Positions 1 through 7,172 of a DNA stretch of 64,000 nt are shown here, piece by piece. The position numbers and the translations under genes were made by a program. The notes under the pieces were generated by a model. That model worked only from the letters and a program-made list of their open reading frames with translations. It made no database searches and was not told where the DNA came from. Positions within the stretch are counted from its first letter, which is position 1; the number at the start of each line of letters is the position of its first letter. This DNA is from a virus, in IMG/VR virus record IMGVR_UViG_3300012931_000759, positions 62,001 to 126,000 of that record; one strand, 5' to 3'.

Positions 1-147
1 GAAAAACATACCTATGGAGAATCAACTGAAGAGCGCGAACGAATTGATAGAGTGAACAGAGAAGCAGAAAAGATTAACGAAGAACGCGAAAACCTGAATC
101 GCGAAGATCGTTTCAATAATGGCTACCATTGGCCAGACTTAGATTAA
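1..147 (+). CDS. Hypothetical protein, 3' end only
   Basis: The gene enters from the left edge and ends at TAA 145-147, so only the last 48 codons are visible. The residues are strongly charged, rich in Glu, Arg and Asn, with a heptad-like pattern that suggests a helix or coiled coil, followed by a short NNGYHWPDLD tail. No family is recognised. A tRNA-like gene follows 29 bases later. Confidence 0.55.
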   Translation, partial: EKHTYGESTEERERIDRVNREAEKINEERENLNREDRFNNGYHWPDLD

Positions 148-176
148 AAATGTAAGAAGCAGAAAACAAAACGGTC

Positions 177-246
177 GCGCGATAGCTCAATTGGTAGAGC
201 AAGCCCTTGACCGGGCGGGATCCGGGTTTCGAGGCTCGGTCGCGCA
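177..246 (+). tRNA. tRNA-like gene, probably tRNA-Val(GAC), irregular
   Basis: The 5' GCGCGAT pairs with 3' GTCGCGC to give a 7-bp acceptor stem containing one G-U. The D arm is GCTC/GAGC. The region GAGCA..CTTGAC matches the layout of bacterial tRNA-Val(GAC). Three departures from the norm are seen: only one base lies between acceptor and D stem, the anticodon loop has 6 bases (GCCC/GGGC stem), and the T loop has 8 bases (TTTCGAGG between CCGGG and CTCGG). Each is a one-base length change, so this is either a decayed gene or a gene with indel errors. The anticodon assignment is tentative. No CCA is encoded. Confidence 0.55.
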
Positions 247-260
247 CTAGGAGAAAGACA

Positions 261-1241
261 ATGGGTTGGCAGGACCTGCTCGCATCGGACGACGACAAGA
301 AGACGCTTCCGTGGACGGGCGGCAGGCAGATCCACGATAGGGAGCGCACCTGGACGATCGAGGGGAGGCTCCCGGACGAGCACGGCTGGTACTCGTTCCG
401 CGTGTCTGGCGGTCGCAAGGCCGAGCTGGAGGGTCCTATGGACCCCGATTCCGATTTCGAGAACGGCCACAAGCTCGCCAAGGGGTACCTGGTGGGAGAC
501 CGGCTGATCCAGGACGACGCGAGGGTCGATCCCGACCCGGTCAGGCTGGTCGACCAGACGACGCCCGTGTTTCTGGTGGAGCCGGGTCTAGATCGGTTCG
601 TGAGGGCGGTGGTAGCTAGGACAAGAGGCGGTCTAGTGTATATCAGACAGGAGTTCCCGCAGGGTTCCGAGGCGGCCGTTCAGATGGCCTACCAGGACCG
701 CAAGGACTCGGTGGTACACGTGGCCGGGGTCACCCCGGCGCTCGACTTGGCGTTCCGCTGGCTCTCCGGCCAGAGGCTGGCGGCCGAGGAGCGCGAACGC
801 GAGATGGCGCGTATCAGGGCCGAGGAGGAGCGCAAGTGGGCGGAAGCTGAGCGATTTAAGCAGGCGATGAAGGATTCTGGAACCGGAGCAGGCAGAAGGG
901 CGCTGGCACAGCGCGATTTCAACACAGCTGCCAAGGCGGCTTTGAAACTCACTGGAGCGGAATTACTGGATGCTAGACCGTCATACAACCGACGTGAAAT
1001 GGTAGTTCAGTATCGGTTTCAGAACAGGCGACTTGAGTGTGTGGTTGATAAAGACACACTACGCGTGGTTGACTCTGGTATCTGTTTGACCGACCACCAC
1101 ACTGGCGTGAAAGGTGATATGCGTTTTACGCTTGAATCGCTTCCCACCGTTGTTGGTCAGGCGATACGGGAAAACAAACTTGTGGTGTACCGGCATGTTG
1201 ACGGAGATCGGGATTATGCCGACGACAATTGGGACGATTGA
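261..1241 (+). CDS. Hypothetical phage protein with central coiled coil
   Basis: The protein is 326 aa. The ATG at 261 has AGGAGA 8 bases upstream and lies just after the tRNA-like gene. An earlier in-frame ATG at 207 would lie inside that tRNA and is rejected. The N-terminal ~180 residues look globular. A highly charged helical stretch rich in Glu, Arg and Ala follows at about residues 185-225, then a C-terminal domain of about 100 residues ending in an acidic tail (DYADDNWDD). GC content falls in the 3' third, from about base 860, in line with the AT-richer HNH gene that overlaps its stop codon (TGATG at 1239-1243). No family is recognised. Confidence 0.8.
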   Translation: MGWQDLLASDDDKKTLPWTGGRQIHDRERTWTIEGRLPDEHGWYSFRVSGGRKAELEGPMDPDSDFENGHKLAKGYLVGDRLIQDDARVDPDPVRLVDQTTPVFLVEPGLDRFVRAVVARTRGGLVYIRQEFPQGSEAAVQMAYQDRKDSVVHVAGVTPALDLAFRWLSGQRLAAEEREREMARIRAEEERKWAEAERFKQAMKDSGTGAGRRALAQRDFNTAAKAALKLTGAELLDARPSYNRREMVVQYRFQNRRLECVVDKDTLRVVDSGICLTDHHTGVKGDMRFTLESLPTVVGQAIRENKLVVYRHVDGDRDYADDNWDD

Positions 1242-2050
1242 TGTCATTTGTGCGAAAAACTGCCGCCAGAAACAGGCGCACCAATCATATGGTGACGGCG
1301 TTTGGGCGGACTCAATGTATTGCCGCCTGGGTCGAAGAGAGCGGTTTGCCTTATCATACTGTCCGTGTTCGTTTGAAACTAGGCTGGAATACGGAAGATG
1401 CGGTATCATTGCCCGTTGGTGCCAACAGGTTTGGACGCACTGTAATTTTGCCTCTTACTTTTGCGGATCTGGTGTCGGATCCAACAGTATTGAAACAATT
1501 TAGGGCCAGAGAACGAGTACCGCTGTTATGTTCAACTTGTGGGATACCTTTCGATAAGTTGAGAGAAGCGCTGACACCCAGTGATCTGAAGAGAAGCGGC
1601 GTTTTCTGTTCCCGTAGTTGTGCAGGTAAGTTCGGTCGGCAGTCACAACTAGAAACAGTGGACTCGGTCGTTGGTCGACATTGTATTAATTGTGGCATTT
1701 GGAAACCTCTTATTAAATTTGGTGAGAGCCGAGTATGCTATACATGTCGCAACAGCATGCCGAAGGTTCGATATCACGAATATATAAGGCACGATAAACA
1801 TGGTTTTGGTTTAACATTTGATGAATTTATGAAATTCTGGCAACAGCCTTGTTGGTATTGTGGTTGTTCGATTACAACCATTGGCATCGATCGTATAGAT
1901 AATGCCCAAGGCCATGTGATGGGAAACTGTGTTTCCTGCTGTGCTCGATGTAACCGTATGAAAAGTAAATTCTCTCAGGAGGATTTTTTAGATCAATGTC
2001 GTCGCATTGTGGCGCAACATTCAAACACGGAGAATATACGTGATGCTTGA
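1241..2050 (+). CDS. HNH homing endonuclease
   Basis: The protein is 269 aa and starts at the ATG that overlaps the previous stop. It has CxxC pairs characteristic of zinc ribbons (CSTCG, CSRSC, CINCG, CYTC) and then a C-terminal HNH-type domain: WYCGCS, IDRIDN, MGNCVSCCARCNRMKS. The same IDR(I/V)(D/N)N and GNCVxCC pattern occurs in the minus-strand HNH gene at 24846-25400, so the two nucleases are related. It is AT-richer than its neighbours, as expected of a horizontally acquired free-standing homing gene. It sits between a hypothetical gene and the JAMM protease gene, whose ATG overlaps its last codons. Confidence 0.88.
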   Translation: MSFVRKTAARNRRTNHMVTAFGRTQCIAAWVEESGLPYHTVRVRLKLGWNTEDAVSLPVGANRFGRTVILPLTFADLVSDPTVLKQFRARERVPLLCSTCGIPFDKLREALTPSDLKRSGVFCSRSCAGKFGRQSQLETVDSVVGRHCINCGIWKPLIKFGESRVCYTCRNSMPKVRYHEYIRHDKHGFGLTFDEFMKFWQQPCWYCGCSITTIGIDRIDNAQGHVMGNCVSCCARCNRMKSKFSQEDFLDQCRRIVAQHSNTENIRDA

Positions 2051-2417
2051 AACGGCATTTGTTTTTACATGTGACGGATCGGTGTTGTATTGGCATTGTC
2101 CAATCGGACGCACTGGCGGTGCTTTGCCAGATTCCCGCAATCTTTGGGACATCCTTTGGGAGAACAGGGAACGGTTGGGTGGTATTGCTCACACACATCC
2201 TTGGTTTGGCGAACCTGTTCCCTCTGGAACAGATGTGACGACATTTGCCGCTGTTGAAGCGGGGCTGGGAAAACGGCTGGTGTGGCCAATCGTGACCATG
2301 AACCAGGTGAAAACATTTATGTGGGTGGGACCCGGCAAGCACGATTATCGGGCGGTTCCTTTCCTCAAAAGCGATGACATCTTTGACCTTCGAAGACTGT
2401 CGGAAAAAGGAGAATGA
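2043..2417 (+). CDS. JAMM/JAB (MPN) metalloprotease, ubiquitin-like cassette
   Basis: The protein is 124 aa. The JAMM zinc motif is clear: HTHPWFGEPVPSGTD, that is HxH, eight residues, then SxxD, with an upstream Glu in WDILWENRERLGG that could be the catalytic acid. JAB/MPN enzymes cleave ubiquitin-like proteins from their targets or mature their C termini. The phage tail JAB/NlpC protein is much larger, so this is not that type. The gene overlaps the next small ORF by ATGA and is followed by an E1/ThiF enzyme. This gene order implies a ubiquitin-like conjugation or sulfur-carrier role. The start is the ATG at 2043, with GGAG 11 bases upstream. Confidence 0.85.
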   Translation: MLETAFVFTCDGSVLYWHCPIGRTGGALPDSRNLWDILWENRERLGGIAHTHPWFGEPVPSGTDVTTFAAVEAGLGKRLVWPIVTMNQVKTFMWVGPGKHDYRAVPFLKSDDIFDLRRLSEKGE

Positions 2418-2419
2418 CA

Positions 2420-2683
2420 ATGGACGAGATCCAGGCTGGAATGGCGAGACTGAACATCACATGGCAAGGTAGCAATGGCGATCTACAAGACCCTGTGGCC
2501 TACGACTCTACCGATGTCGCTATCAAGCAGATGGCTGTCGAGGCGGTTCGCACTGGGTATGTTGCTGGTATTCAGGCTGATCCGAATGTCGATTTCACGG
2601 ACTTTGTGGTGGATCGGTTTGCGGCTACTGCCGAATTGCCCAACCGATTGTTTTTGAGAAGTAAGACGCCATTCGGGGCGTAG
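2420..2683 (+). CDS. Candidate ubiquitin-like (beta-grasp) small protein
   Basis: The protein is 87 aa. AGGAGA lies 6 bases before the ATG at 2420. The ATG at 2414 directly abuts this site and is less likely. Predicted order is two strands (LNITWQGSNG and a second), a helix (DVAIKQMAVEAVR), then strands around DFTDFVVDRFA and NRLFLRSKTPFG, which fits a beta-grasp fold. The C terminus is PFGA rather than GG, so trimming by the neighbouring JAMM protease to expose a C-terminal Gly would be needed. The call rests on position between JAMM and E1 genes and on the predicted strand pattern, not on a recognised motif. Confidence 0.55.
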   Translation: MDEIQAGMARLNITWQGSNGDLQDPVAYDSTDVAIKQMAVEAVRTGYVAGIQADPNVDFTDFVVDRFAATAELPNRLFLRSKTPFGA

Positions 2684-2695
2684 GACGAAGCGGAA

Positions 2696-2721
2696 CCCGA
2701 GGGGCAAATAAGTCCCTCGGG
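2696..2721 (+). other. 8-bp RNA hairpin between ubiquitin-like and E1 genes
   Basis: CCCGAGGG pairs perfectly with CCCTCGGG around a 10-nt loop. No U-run follows, so it is not a standard intrinsic terminator. It may set the relative expression of the two flanking genes or stabilise the upstream mRNA end. Confidence 0.5.
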
Positions 2722-2739
2722 TCGCTGAAAGGCTGAACG

Positions 2740-3321
2740 ATGGAAAAGACAGTCGTGATCGTTGGCGTTGGCGCGCTCGGCTCCCATGTGGTGCTTCTGG
2801 CGCGCAACTGGAAAAACCCCTTGCGTATTGCGGATTTCGACAGAATCGAGACCAAAAATATCCAGTCTCAGTTCCATAGCAAGATGGGACTCGGCAAAAA
2901 CAAAGCGCAGGCGCTCCAGCAAGCCCTACAAGGGCTGTTTGGAGTCAAGGTTGAGGCGATCTCGCACAAGTTGGCGGACGATAACGCCGAGAATTTACTC
3001 AAGTCGGCAACTCTTGTGATCGACTGTACGGATAACATTGCCGCTAGGCGCGTTATTCAGAAGTATGTCAGGAAGCACGACATCCCATGTCTCCACGGGG
3101 CGCTTTCGGCCGATGGGGCTTTCGGGCGCGTCGTCTGGGACGAGCACTTCACCGCCGACGAGGAGGGCAAGGAGGGGCAGGCGACCTGCGAGGACGGCGA
3201 GCAGCTCCCGATGTTTGCGCTCGCGGCGGCCCAGGTGGCGGTCGTCGCCCAGCGGTTCCTGAAGGATGGCACCAGGCAGAGTTTCCAAGTGATGCCTGTG
3301 GGCATAGTGAGGCTGGCATGA
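2740..3321 (+). CDS. E1/ThiF-like adenylyltransferase
   Basis: The protein is 193 aa. The N terminus has the Rossmann ATP site VIVGVGALGSH (GxGxxG), then DFDRIETKNI and a Gly-x-x-Lys region (GLGKNKAQ), matching the DxDxVxxxN..GxxK pattern of ThiF/MoeB/E1 enzymes that adenylate a C-terminal Gly. IDCTDN follows, as in the family. There is no CxxC zinc pair. Possible catalytic cysteines lie in IPCLHG and ATCEDG. It is shorter than MoeB (about 250 aa), so it is a minimal E1. It lies downstream of the JAMM and candidate ubiquitin-like genes and overlaps the next gene (ATGA). No E2 gene is visible. Confidence 0.88.
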   Translation: MEKTVVIVGVGALGSHVVLLARNWKNPLRIADFDRIETKNIQSQFHSKMGLGKNKAQALQQALQGLFGVKVEAISHKLADDNAENLLKSATLVIDCTDNIAARRVIQKYVRKHDIPCLHGALSADGAFGRVVWDEHFTADEEGKEGQATCEDGEQLPMFALAAAQVAVVAQRFLKDGTRQSFQVMPVGIVRLA

Positions 3322-3539
3322 AGATCTTCTACGAGACCCTGCGTGAGTGCCTCGATTCATACCATTGGCCGCAGGAACTGTACGACGAGTTGTGCGATTG
3401 GCTGGAGCGGCACCACTACGCGTCGGACAGGGCCGAACTGGTTCTGAGGCTGGTGCGCGGCATCAAGGACGAGGATGGGAAGGCCTTCGGCGCATTGGCC
3501 AAGGAACTCGAGCAGCTTCTCCATGCCCCCGTGGCATGA
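3318..3539 (+). CDS. Small helical protein, fourth gene of the E1/JAMM cassette
   Basis: The protein is 73 aa, with its ATG overlapping the E1 stop (ATGA), so it is translationally coupled. It is mostly helical and acidic (ECLDSYHWPQELYDELCDW, then a second amphipathic helix). It has two Cys but no E2-like active-site context. It is not recognised. Its coupling suggests a partner or target of the cassette. Confidence 0.65.
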   Translation: MKIFYETLRECLDSYHWPQELYDELCDWLERHHYASDRAELVLRLVRGIKDEDGKAFGALAKELEQLLHAPVA

Positions 3540-3640
3540 GGCCTCGCCGCCGGGCTGAAAGGGGCGGACAGAACGAAGGCGGTCCCCGCCAGCCGCCGGA
3601 ACCATGTCCGCCGCGCGCATGGGAAAACAAGCGCGGCTTC

Positions 3641-3714
3641 GCTCCCATCGTCCAGGGGCAGGACGCCGGTCTTTCAAGCCGGAAACGCGGGTTCAATTCC
3701 CGCTGGGAGCACCA
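3641..3714 (+). tRNA. tRNA-Glu(TTC)
   Basis: A complete cloverleaf: acceptor GCTCCCA/TGGGAGC, anticodon arm CCGGT-CTTTCAA-GCCGG giving anticodon TTC, T arm GCGGG-TTCAATT-CCCGC, discriminator A and an encoded CCA (3712-3714). The minus-strand HNH gene ends inside it. Confidence 0.95.
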
Positions 3715-4315
3715 ACAAACCATGGTCGAGTTCCCAATGGTGGTTGCGGCAGAGTCCGATTAGGTTGTCGGGACTGTTTACTGTAACTACGAGGGTGCTC
3801 ATCGGGAAACTCGTGATCGGTTTGATGTGGCAGCATTCTACATGTGTGGAGTAACCGCAGGTAGCGCATCGTTTGAGTTTCCCAAGACTCTTGGCCACAT
3901 TGCGGGCATGTTCCCCCACAATGGATTTGTAGGAGTTGCGCGAACCGCTTGCTGTTGCGACATCCGCCAAGGTGGCATGACCGATCTTTATGAATCGGTC
4001 TTTGCGGCAGTTGTCACAGAATTTCCTTCTCAACGGAATCGATGTTCCGCAGACGGTACAGGCGTTGGTCCGTTCTTTCTTGGGTTTCTCTGCGTTGATG
4101 TACGAGGATGAACAGGATCGACTACAGAATCTGTCGTTTTTCGTGTCTCGTCCACAATTTAGGCACTTGATGGTTGGTTTGTCGCGTGCTGCTCGGAAAC
4201 ACGCCACCGAACAAAAGAGACGCTTGATGCCGCGTTTCATGTTTTTTGCGTACCAGCATTGGGGTCGCGTGAATTCATGGTGGCAATGGTCGCAGATCAA
4301 GGTAACATCGCTCAC
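3674..4315 (-). CDS. HNH endonuclease, antisense, running into tRNA-Glu
   Basis: The protein is 213 aa from a GTG at 4315 with AAGGAG 7 bases upstream on the minus strand. It has several zinc CxxC knuckles (CDHCHHEF, CLNCG, CTVCG, CDNC) and then a C-terminal HNH domain: CATCG, VECCHIKPI, NSPDNLIGLCRNHHWELDHG. The last 13 residues (LVLPAGIEPAFPA) are the antisense translation of tRNA-Glu, so the original stop was probably lost and the frame now ends inside the tRNA. It is one of three minus-strand genes in the window, two of which are HNH genes. Confidence 0.85.
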   Translation of the reverse strand: MSDVTLICDHCHHEFTRPQCWYAKNMKRGIKRLFCSVACFRAARDKPTIKCLNCGRDTKNDRFCSRSCSSSYINAEKPKKERTNACTVCGTSIPLRRKFCDNCRKDRFIKIGHATLADVATASGSRNSYKSIVGEHARNVAKSLGKLKRCATCGYSTHVECCHIKPITSFPMSTLVVTVNSPDNLIGLCRNHHWELDHGLLVLPAGIEPAFPA

Positions 4316-4329
4316 GGATTATCTCCTTT

Positions 4330-4405
4330 AGGCCCATAGCTCATCAGGAAGAGCGCCTGTCTTACAAGCAGGAGGTGGTCGGTTCGAGTCCGACTGGGCC
4401 TACCA
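4330..4405 (+). tRNA. tRNA-Val(TAC)
   Basis: Acceptor AGGCCCA/TGGGCCT, D arm GCTC/GAGC, anticodon arm CCTGT-CTTACAA-GCAGG with anticodon TAC, T arm TCGG-TTCGAGT-CCGA, discriminator A and encoded CCA. It diverges from the HNH gene, whose ribosome site is 1-2 bases from its 5' end. Confidence 0.94.
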
Positions 4406-4467
4406 CTAATGGAAAAAGATTGATAGAAGGGCGGATTCCATTTCCGCTTCGCCCATGGAGGAACAAG

Positions 4468-4659
4468 ATGTTCGGAGAACCGGAGGATGTCGAGGGCGAA
4501 TGCAACGCCCGCCTGTACATAGCCGACAATTTCGGGGACAACCACGCCACGATGCGGTGCCAGCTTTCCAAGGGCCATGATGGATCGCACCAGGAGGTGT
4601 TCCATCGCGACGGCGGCGAGGTGCGCGTGACCTGGGAAGGCGACGAACGCGAAGACTAG
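4468..4659 (+). CDS. Small acidic hypothetical protein
   Basis: The protein is 63 aa with GGAGG 7 bases before the ATG. It contains a C..HxxxHxE pattern (MRCQLSKGHDGSHQEVFH) that resembles small phage and actinobacterial proteins with a CxLxxGHxGxH motif, which may bind a metal. The last base of its TAG stop is the first base of the next tRNA. Function is unknown. Confidence 0.75.
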   Translation: MFGEPEDVEGECNARLYIADNFGDNHATMRCQLSKGHDGSHQEVFHRDGGEVRVTWEGDERED

Positions 4660-4748
4660 CCCCCGTAGCTCAATGGTGGAGCGACAGCCTTATAAGCTGG
4701 GAGCGTCTGATAAACGCAAGGTTGCAGGTTCGACTCCTGCCGGGGGCA
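4659..4748 (+). tRNA. tRNA with anticodon TAT (Ile) and an 18-nt extra hairpin arm
   Basis: Acceptor GCCCCCG/CGGGGGC, short class-I D arm GCTC-AATGGTG-GAGC, anticodon stem ACAGC/GCTGG (outer A-G mismatch) with loop CTTATAA giving TAT, T arm GCAGG-TTCGACT-CCTGC. Between the anticodon and T arms lie 23 bases that contain GCGT-CTGATAA-ACGC, so the variable region looks class II while the D arm looks like Ile. Removing that hairpin leaves an ordinary Ile-type variable loop. No CCA is encoded. The first base is shared with the upstream stop codon. Confidence 0.8.
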
Positions 4749-4764
4749 CGAGAGGCGGAAAAAA

Positions 4765-5487
4765 ATGGGAAGCACCATCTTCAGCCTGTGGATAGGCAGG
4801 AGGCTGTCGCTCCTCGAGCGGCTCTGCGCCAAGTCGTTCCTGGCCAATGGACACGACCTGGAGGTCTACGCGTATGGCCCGATCGAGGGAATGCCGGACG
4901 GCGTCAGCATTCTCCCGGCGGCAGACATCCTGCCGGAGAGCCTGATTGGGAGCTACACCTTGCGCGACGGCGAGTTCATGGGCATGGTGTCGCCGTTCTC
5001 CGATCTGTTCCGGCTCAAGGCTCTCCTGGAGCGCGGCGGCACATGGGTGGACCTGGACATCGTCTGCCTTGCCCCGTTCGACTTCCCCGGAACGCACACG
5101 CTCTCGTCCGAGCGCCAGAAGGACGGCCGCACCAAGGTCACCAACTCGGTGATGAGGACTCCCGCCGGGGACGCCTTCGTGGCGAAGTTCCTGGAACGGG
5201 CGATGCGGATCGATCCGCAAACCATCTGGCACCAGGAGCTTGGTTCGAACCTGATCCCGCCGCTTCTGGAGGCCTTCGCTTTGGAGGGGAGCGTCGAGTC
5301 GCCGAACAGGTTCTGCCCGATTGACTGGTGGGAATGGTCGAGGCCGCTCACCGAGCGGTTCGAGTTGCCGTCCGCGGCGCGCGGCCTTCACCTGTGGAAC
5401 TCCTTCTGGGTCGCCAACGGGGCCGACAAGGATCAGCTGTATCCCGAGACGACCCTGTACGGCACACTCCAGAGGAGGTACCTGTGA
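4765..5487 (+). CDS. Glycosyltransferase, GT-A fold (DXD sugar-binding type)
   Basis: The protein is 240 aa. FRLKALLERGGTWVDLDIVC matches the core of GT32-like glycosyltransferases, where RxxxLxxxGGxYxDxD carries the metal and UDP-sugar binding DXD. The N terminus (IFSLWIG..LSLLERLCAKSF) is typical of this family's first strand. There is no signal peptide or membrane helix, so it is cytosolic. It may glycosylate phage DNA bases, virion proteins or host envelope sugars. It forms a two-gene unit with the next gene, with its stop overlapping that gene's GTG. Confidence 0.85.
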   Translation: MGSTIFSLWIGRRLSLLERLCAKSFLANGHDLEVYAYGPIEGMPDGVSILPAADILPESLIGSYTLRDGEFMGMVSPFSDLFRLKALLERGGTWVDLDIVCLAPFDFPGTHTLSSERQKDGRTKVTNSVMRTPAGDAFVAKFLERAMRIDPQTIWHQELGSNLIPPLLEAFALEGSVESPNRFCPIDWWEWSRPLTERFELPSAARGLHLWNSFWVANGADKDQLYPETTLYGTLQRRYL

Positions 5488-6251
5488 GGCGCATCGTCCT
5501 GTTCCGGTTCCATGAGAGGTTCGATGTCTGCCGTGATCGGATCGCGCTGATCAGGAGGCTGAATCCTGGCGTGCCGGTGTACGGGCTCTACGGCGGCAAG
5601 GAAGGCTTCGAGAACGAGTTGACCGACCTGATCCCGGTGTACGCGCCGTCCCTCTCCAACCAGTTCACCCCTAGCCGGACGAGCTGGATGTGGAAGCACA
5701 ACGATCTCGGGATCAGGGCCTGGTTCGCGATGTTCGGGCGCGACCTGGAGTTCGACATGCTCCATGTGATCGAATGGGACCTGCTGATCCTGGAGCCTCT
5801 GGAGAAGGCCTTCGCGGCCGTGCGCGGGGACGAAGTCGGGTTGACAGGCCTGAGGCCGCTTTCGGCCGCTCCTCCGAGCTGGCCGTGGATGAGGACCGAG
5901 CCCCCTGTCAGCGAATGGAAAGGCCTGCTGGCCGCCGTGAGGGCCGAGTTCGGGTACAGCCAGACCCCGCTCGCCTGCCAAGGGCCGGGGATGTGCTTTC
6001 CGAAGGCGTTCCTGGAGCGGTATACGGACGCTCATGTGCTCCAGCTCTGCCACGAGGAGTTGCGACTCCCGCTGTACGCGCAATGTTTCGGATTCAGAGT
6101 GGTGGACACCGGGATCACCAGGGATTGGGTGACTCCGTTCTTCAACTGCCAGAAGCGCGGAGTCCATCGCCGGACGGTGGACGGGGAACTGGCCAAGCCG
6201 GATGGGTGCCGCGTGTTCCATCCGTTTTTCGAGGTGTTTGGGGGACCATGA
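5484..6251 (+). CDS. Glycosyltransferase-like protein
   Basis: The protein is 255 aa from a GTG at 5484 overlapping the previous TGA. AGGAGG ends 5 bases before the GTG. It has a GT-A-like layout: RRIVLFRFHERFDVCRDRI at the N terminus and a central acidic segment HVIEWDLLIL that may serve as the metal site, then PGMCFPKAFLERY, reminiscent of acceptor domains. Coupling with the upstream glycosyltransferase supports a shared sugar pathway. It is less certain than its neighbour, because no exact DXD is present. Confidence 0.6.
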   Translation: MRRIVLFRFHERFDVCRDRIALIRRLNPGVPVYGLYGGKEGFENELTDLIPVYAPSLSNQFTPSRTSWMWKHNDLGIRAWFAMFGRDLEFDMLHVIEWDLLILEPLEKAFAAVRGDEVGLTGLRPLSAAPPSWPWMRTEPPVSEWKGLLAAVRAEFGYSQTPLACQGPGMCFPKAFLERYTDAHVLQLCHEELRLPLYAQCFGFRVVDTGITRDWVTPFFNCQKRGVHRRTVDGELAKPDGCRVFHPFFEVFGGP

Positions 6252-6769
6252 ACATCTTCGCTGTCGATCCCGATCCCATTGTCTCGGCAAAGTCGCTGGT
6301 CGACAGGCACGTCGTCAAGATGATCCTGGAGTCGGTCCAGCTGATGTGCGTCGCGCACGCGGTCCATGGGCCGGTTCCCGAAGGCGTTTGGGACAGCCTC
6401 GGATGGCGGCACCACCCGTGCGCCAAGTGGACTGCGGCTTCTCTGTCCAACTACCGATGGCTGCTCGCGCACGCGGAAGGCCTGTGCGCCGAGTACCGGC
6501 ACCGGTACGGCAGGACGCACAAGCTGGAATCGGACGGGATGCTGGAAAGGCTGGCCGCAGCACCGCCGATATCGGATATCGGCCCGACGCCGTTCGCCGA
6601 GGCCACCGGAGACATCCACGATGGCGAGCCGGTGGCGACCTACAGGCGGTACTACATCGAGCACAAGAGTCACCTGATGGTCTGGACGCGGCGAGAGCCC
6701 CCGGACTGGATCAGGGCGGCCATGGCCGTCTCCAGGCAGGGGGACAGGTGGCTGGCCAAGCGGAGATGA
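6248..6769 (+). CDS. Conserved phage protein (MNIFAVDPDP / DRHVVKMILES family)
   Basis: The protein is 173 aa with its ATG overlapping the previous stop. The N terminus carries a pattern shared by a widespread uncharacterised phage family: MNIFxxDxDPxxxA, DxHVVKMILE, HPCAKW, LSNYRWL, YRHRYGRTHK and a C-terminal PPDWIR. Conserved His, Asp and Arg residues suggest an enzyme or nucleic-acid binding protein, but I know of no established activity. Confidence 0.75.
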   Translation: MNIFAVDPDPIVSAKSLVDRHVVKMILESVQLMCVAHAVHGPVPEGVWDSLGWRHHPCAKWTAASLSNYRWLLAHAEGLCAEYRHRYGRTHKLESDGMLERLAAAPPISDIGPTPFAEATGDIHDGEPVATYRRYYIEHKSHLMVWTRREPPDWIRAAMAVSRQGDRWLAKRR

Positions 6770-6770
6770 C

Positions 6771-7172
6771 ATGGACAAGGAACTCGACAAGCAGCTGTGC
6801 CTGGAATGCCCGAACCTGTACGCCGACCGGAACCTCTCCATCATGCAGACGTGTATGGCGTGGGGGTTCGACTGCATGGACGGGTGGTTCCCCATCATCC
6901 GCGACCTGTCGCTGAAGCTGGAGGCGATCATCGCCGCGATGCCGGAAGGTGAGCGCGGGGGATACAAAGCCGCCCAGGTCAAGGAGAAGTTCGGCACGCT
7001 GCGGTTCTACATGACCGCCGAGACCGACGAGATGGAGCGGCTCATCGGCGAGGCCGAGAGCGCTAGCGCCAGGACCTGCGAGTACTGCGGGCAGCCGGGA
7101 AAGCTGCGGACCAAGGGCTGGTTGTTCACCCTGTGCGACAAGTGTGACGAGGAGCGGCCATGGCGGAAGTGA
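6771..7172 (+). CDS. Conserved phage protein with C-terminal zinc knuckle
   Basis: The protein is 133 aa. It shows the phage-family signature QVKEKFGTLRFYM followed by a zinc-binding CEYCGQPG..TLCDKC pair near the C terminus. The N-terminal region has a CLECPNLY segment and a GWFPIIRDLSLKLEAI helix. The function of this common family is unknown. Its end overlaps the nucleoside hydrolase gene by 13 bases. Confidence 0.75.
   Translation: MDKELDKQLCLECPNLYADRNLSIMQTCMAWGFDCMDGWFPIIRDLSLKLEAIIAAMPEGERGGYKAAQVKEKFGTLRFYMTAETDEMERLIGEAESASARTCEYCGQPGKLRTKGWLFTLCDKCDEERPWRK

Noticed and set aside
2696-2721. Rho-independent terminator after the ubiquitin-like gene
   Set aside because: The 8-bp stem is strong but no U-tract follows, and the E1 gene continues downstream, so it is listed only as a hairpin.
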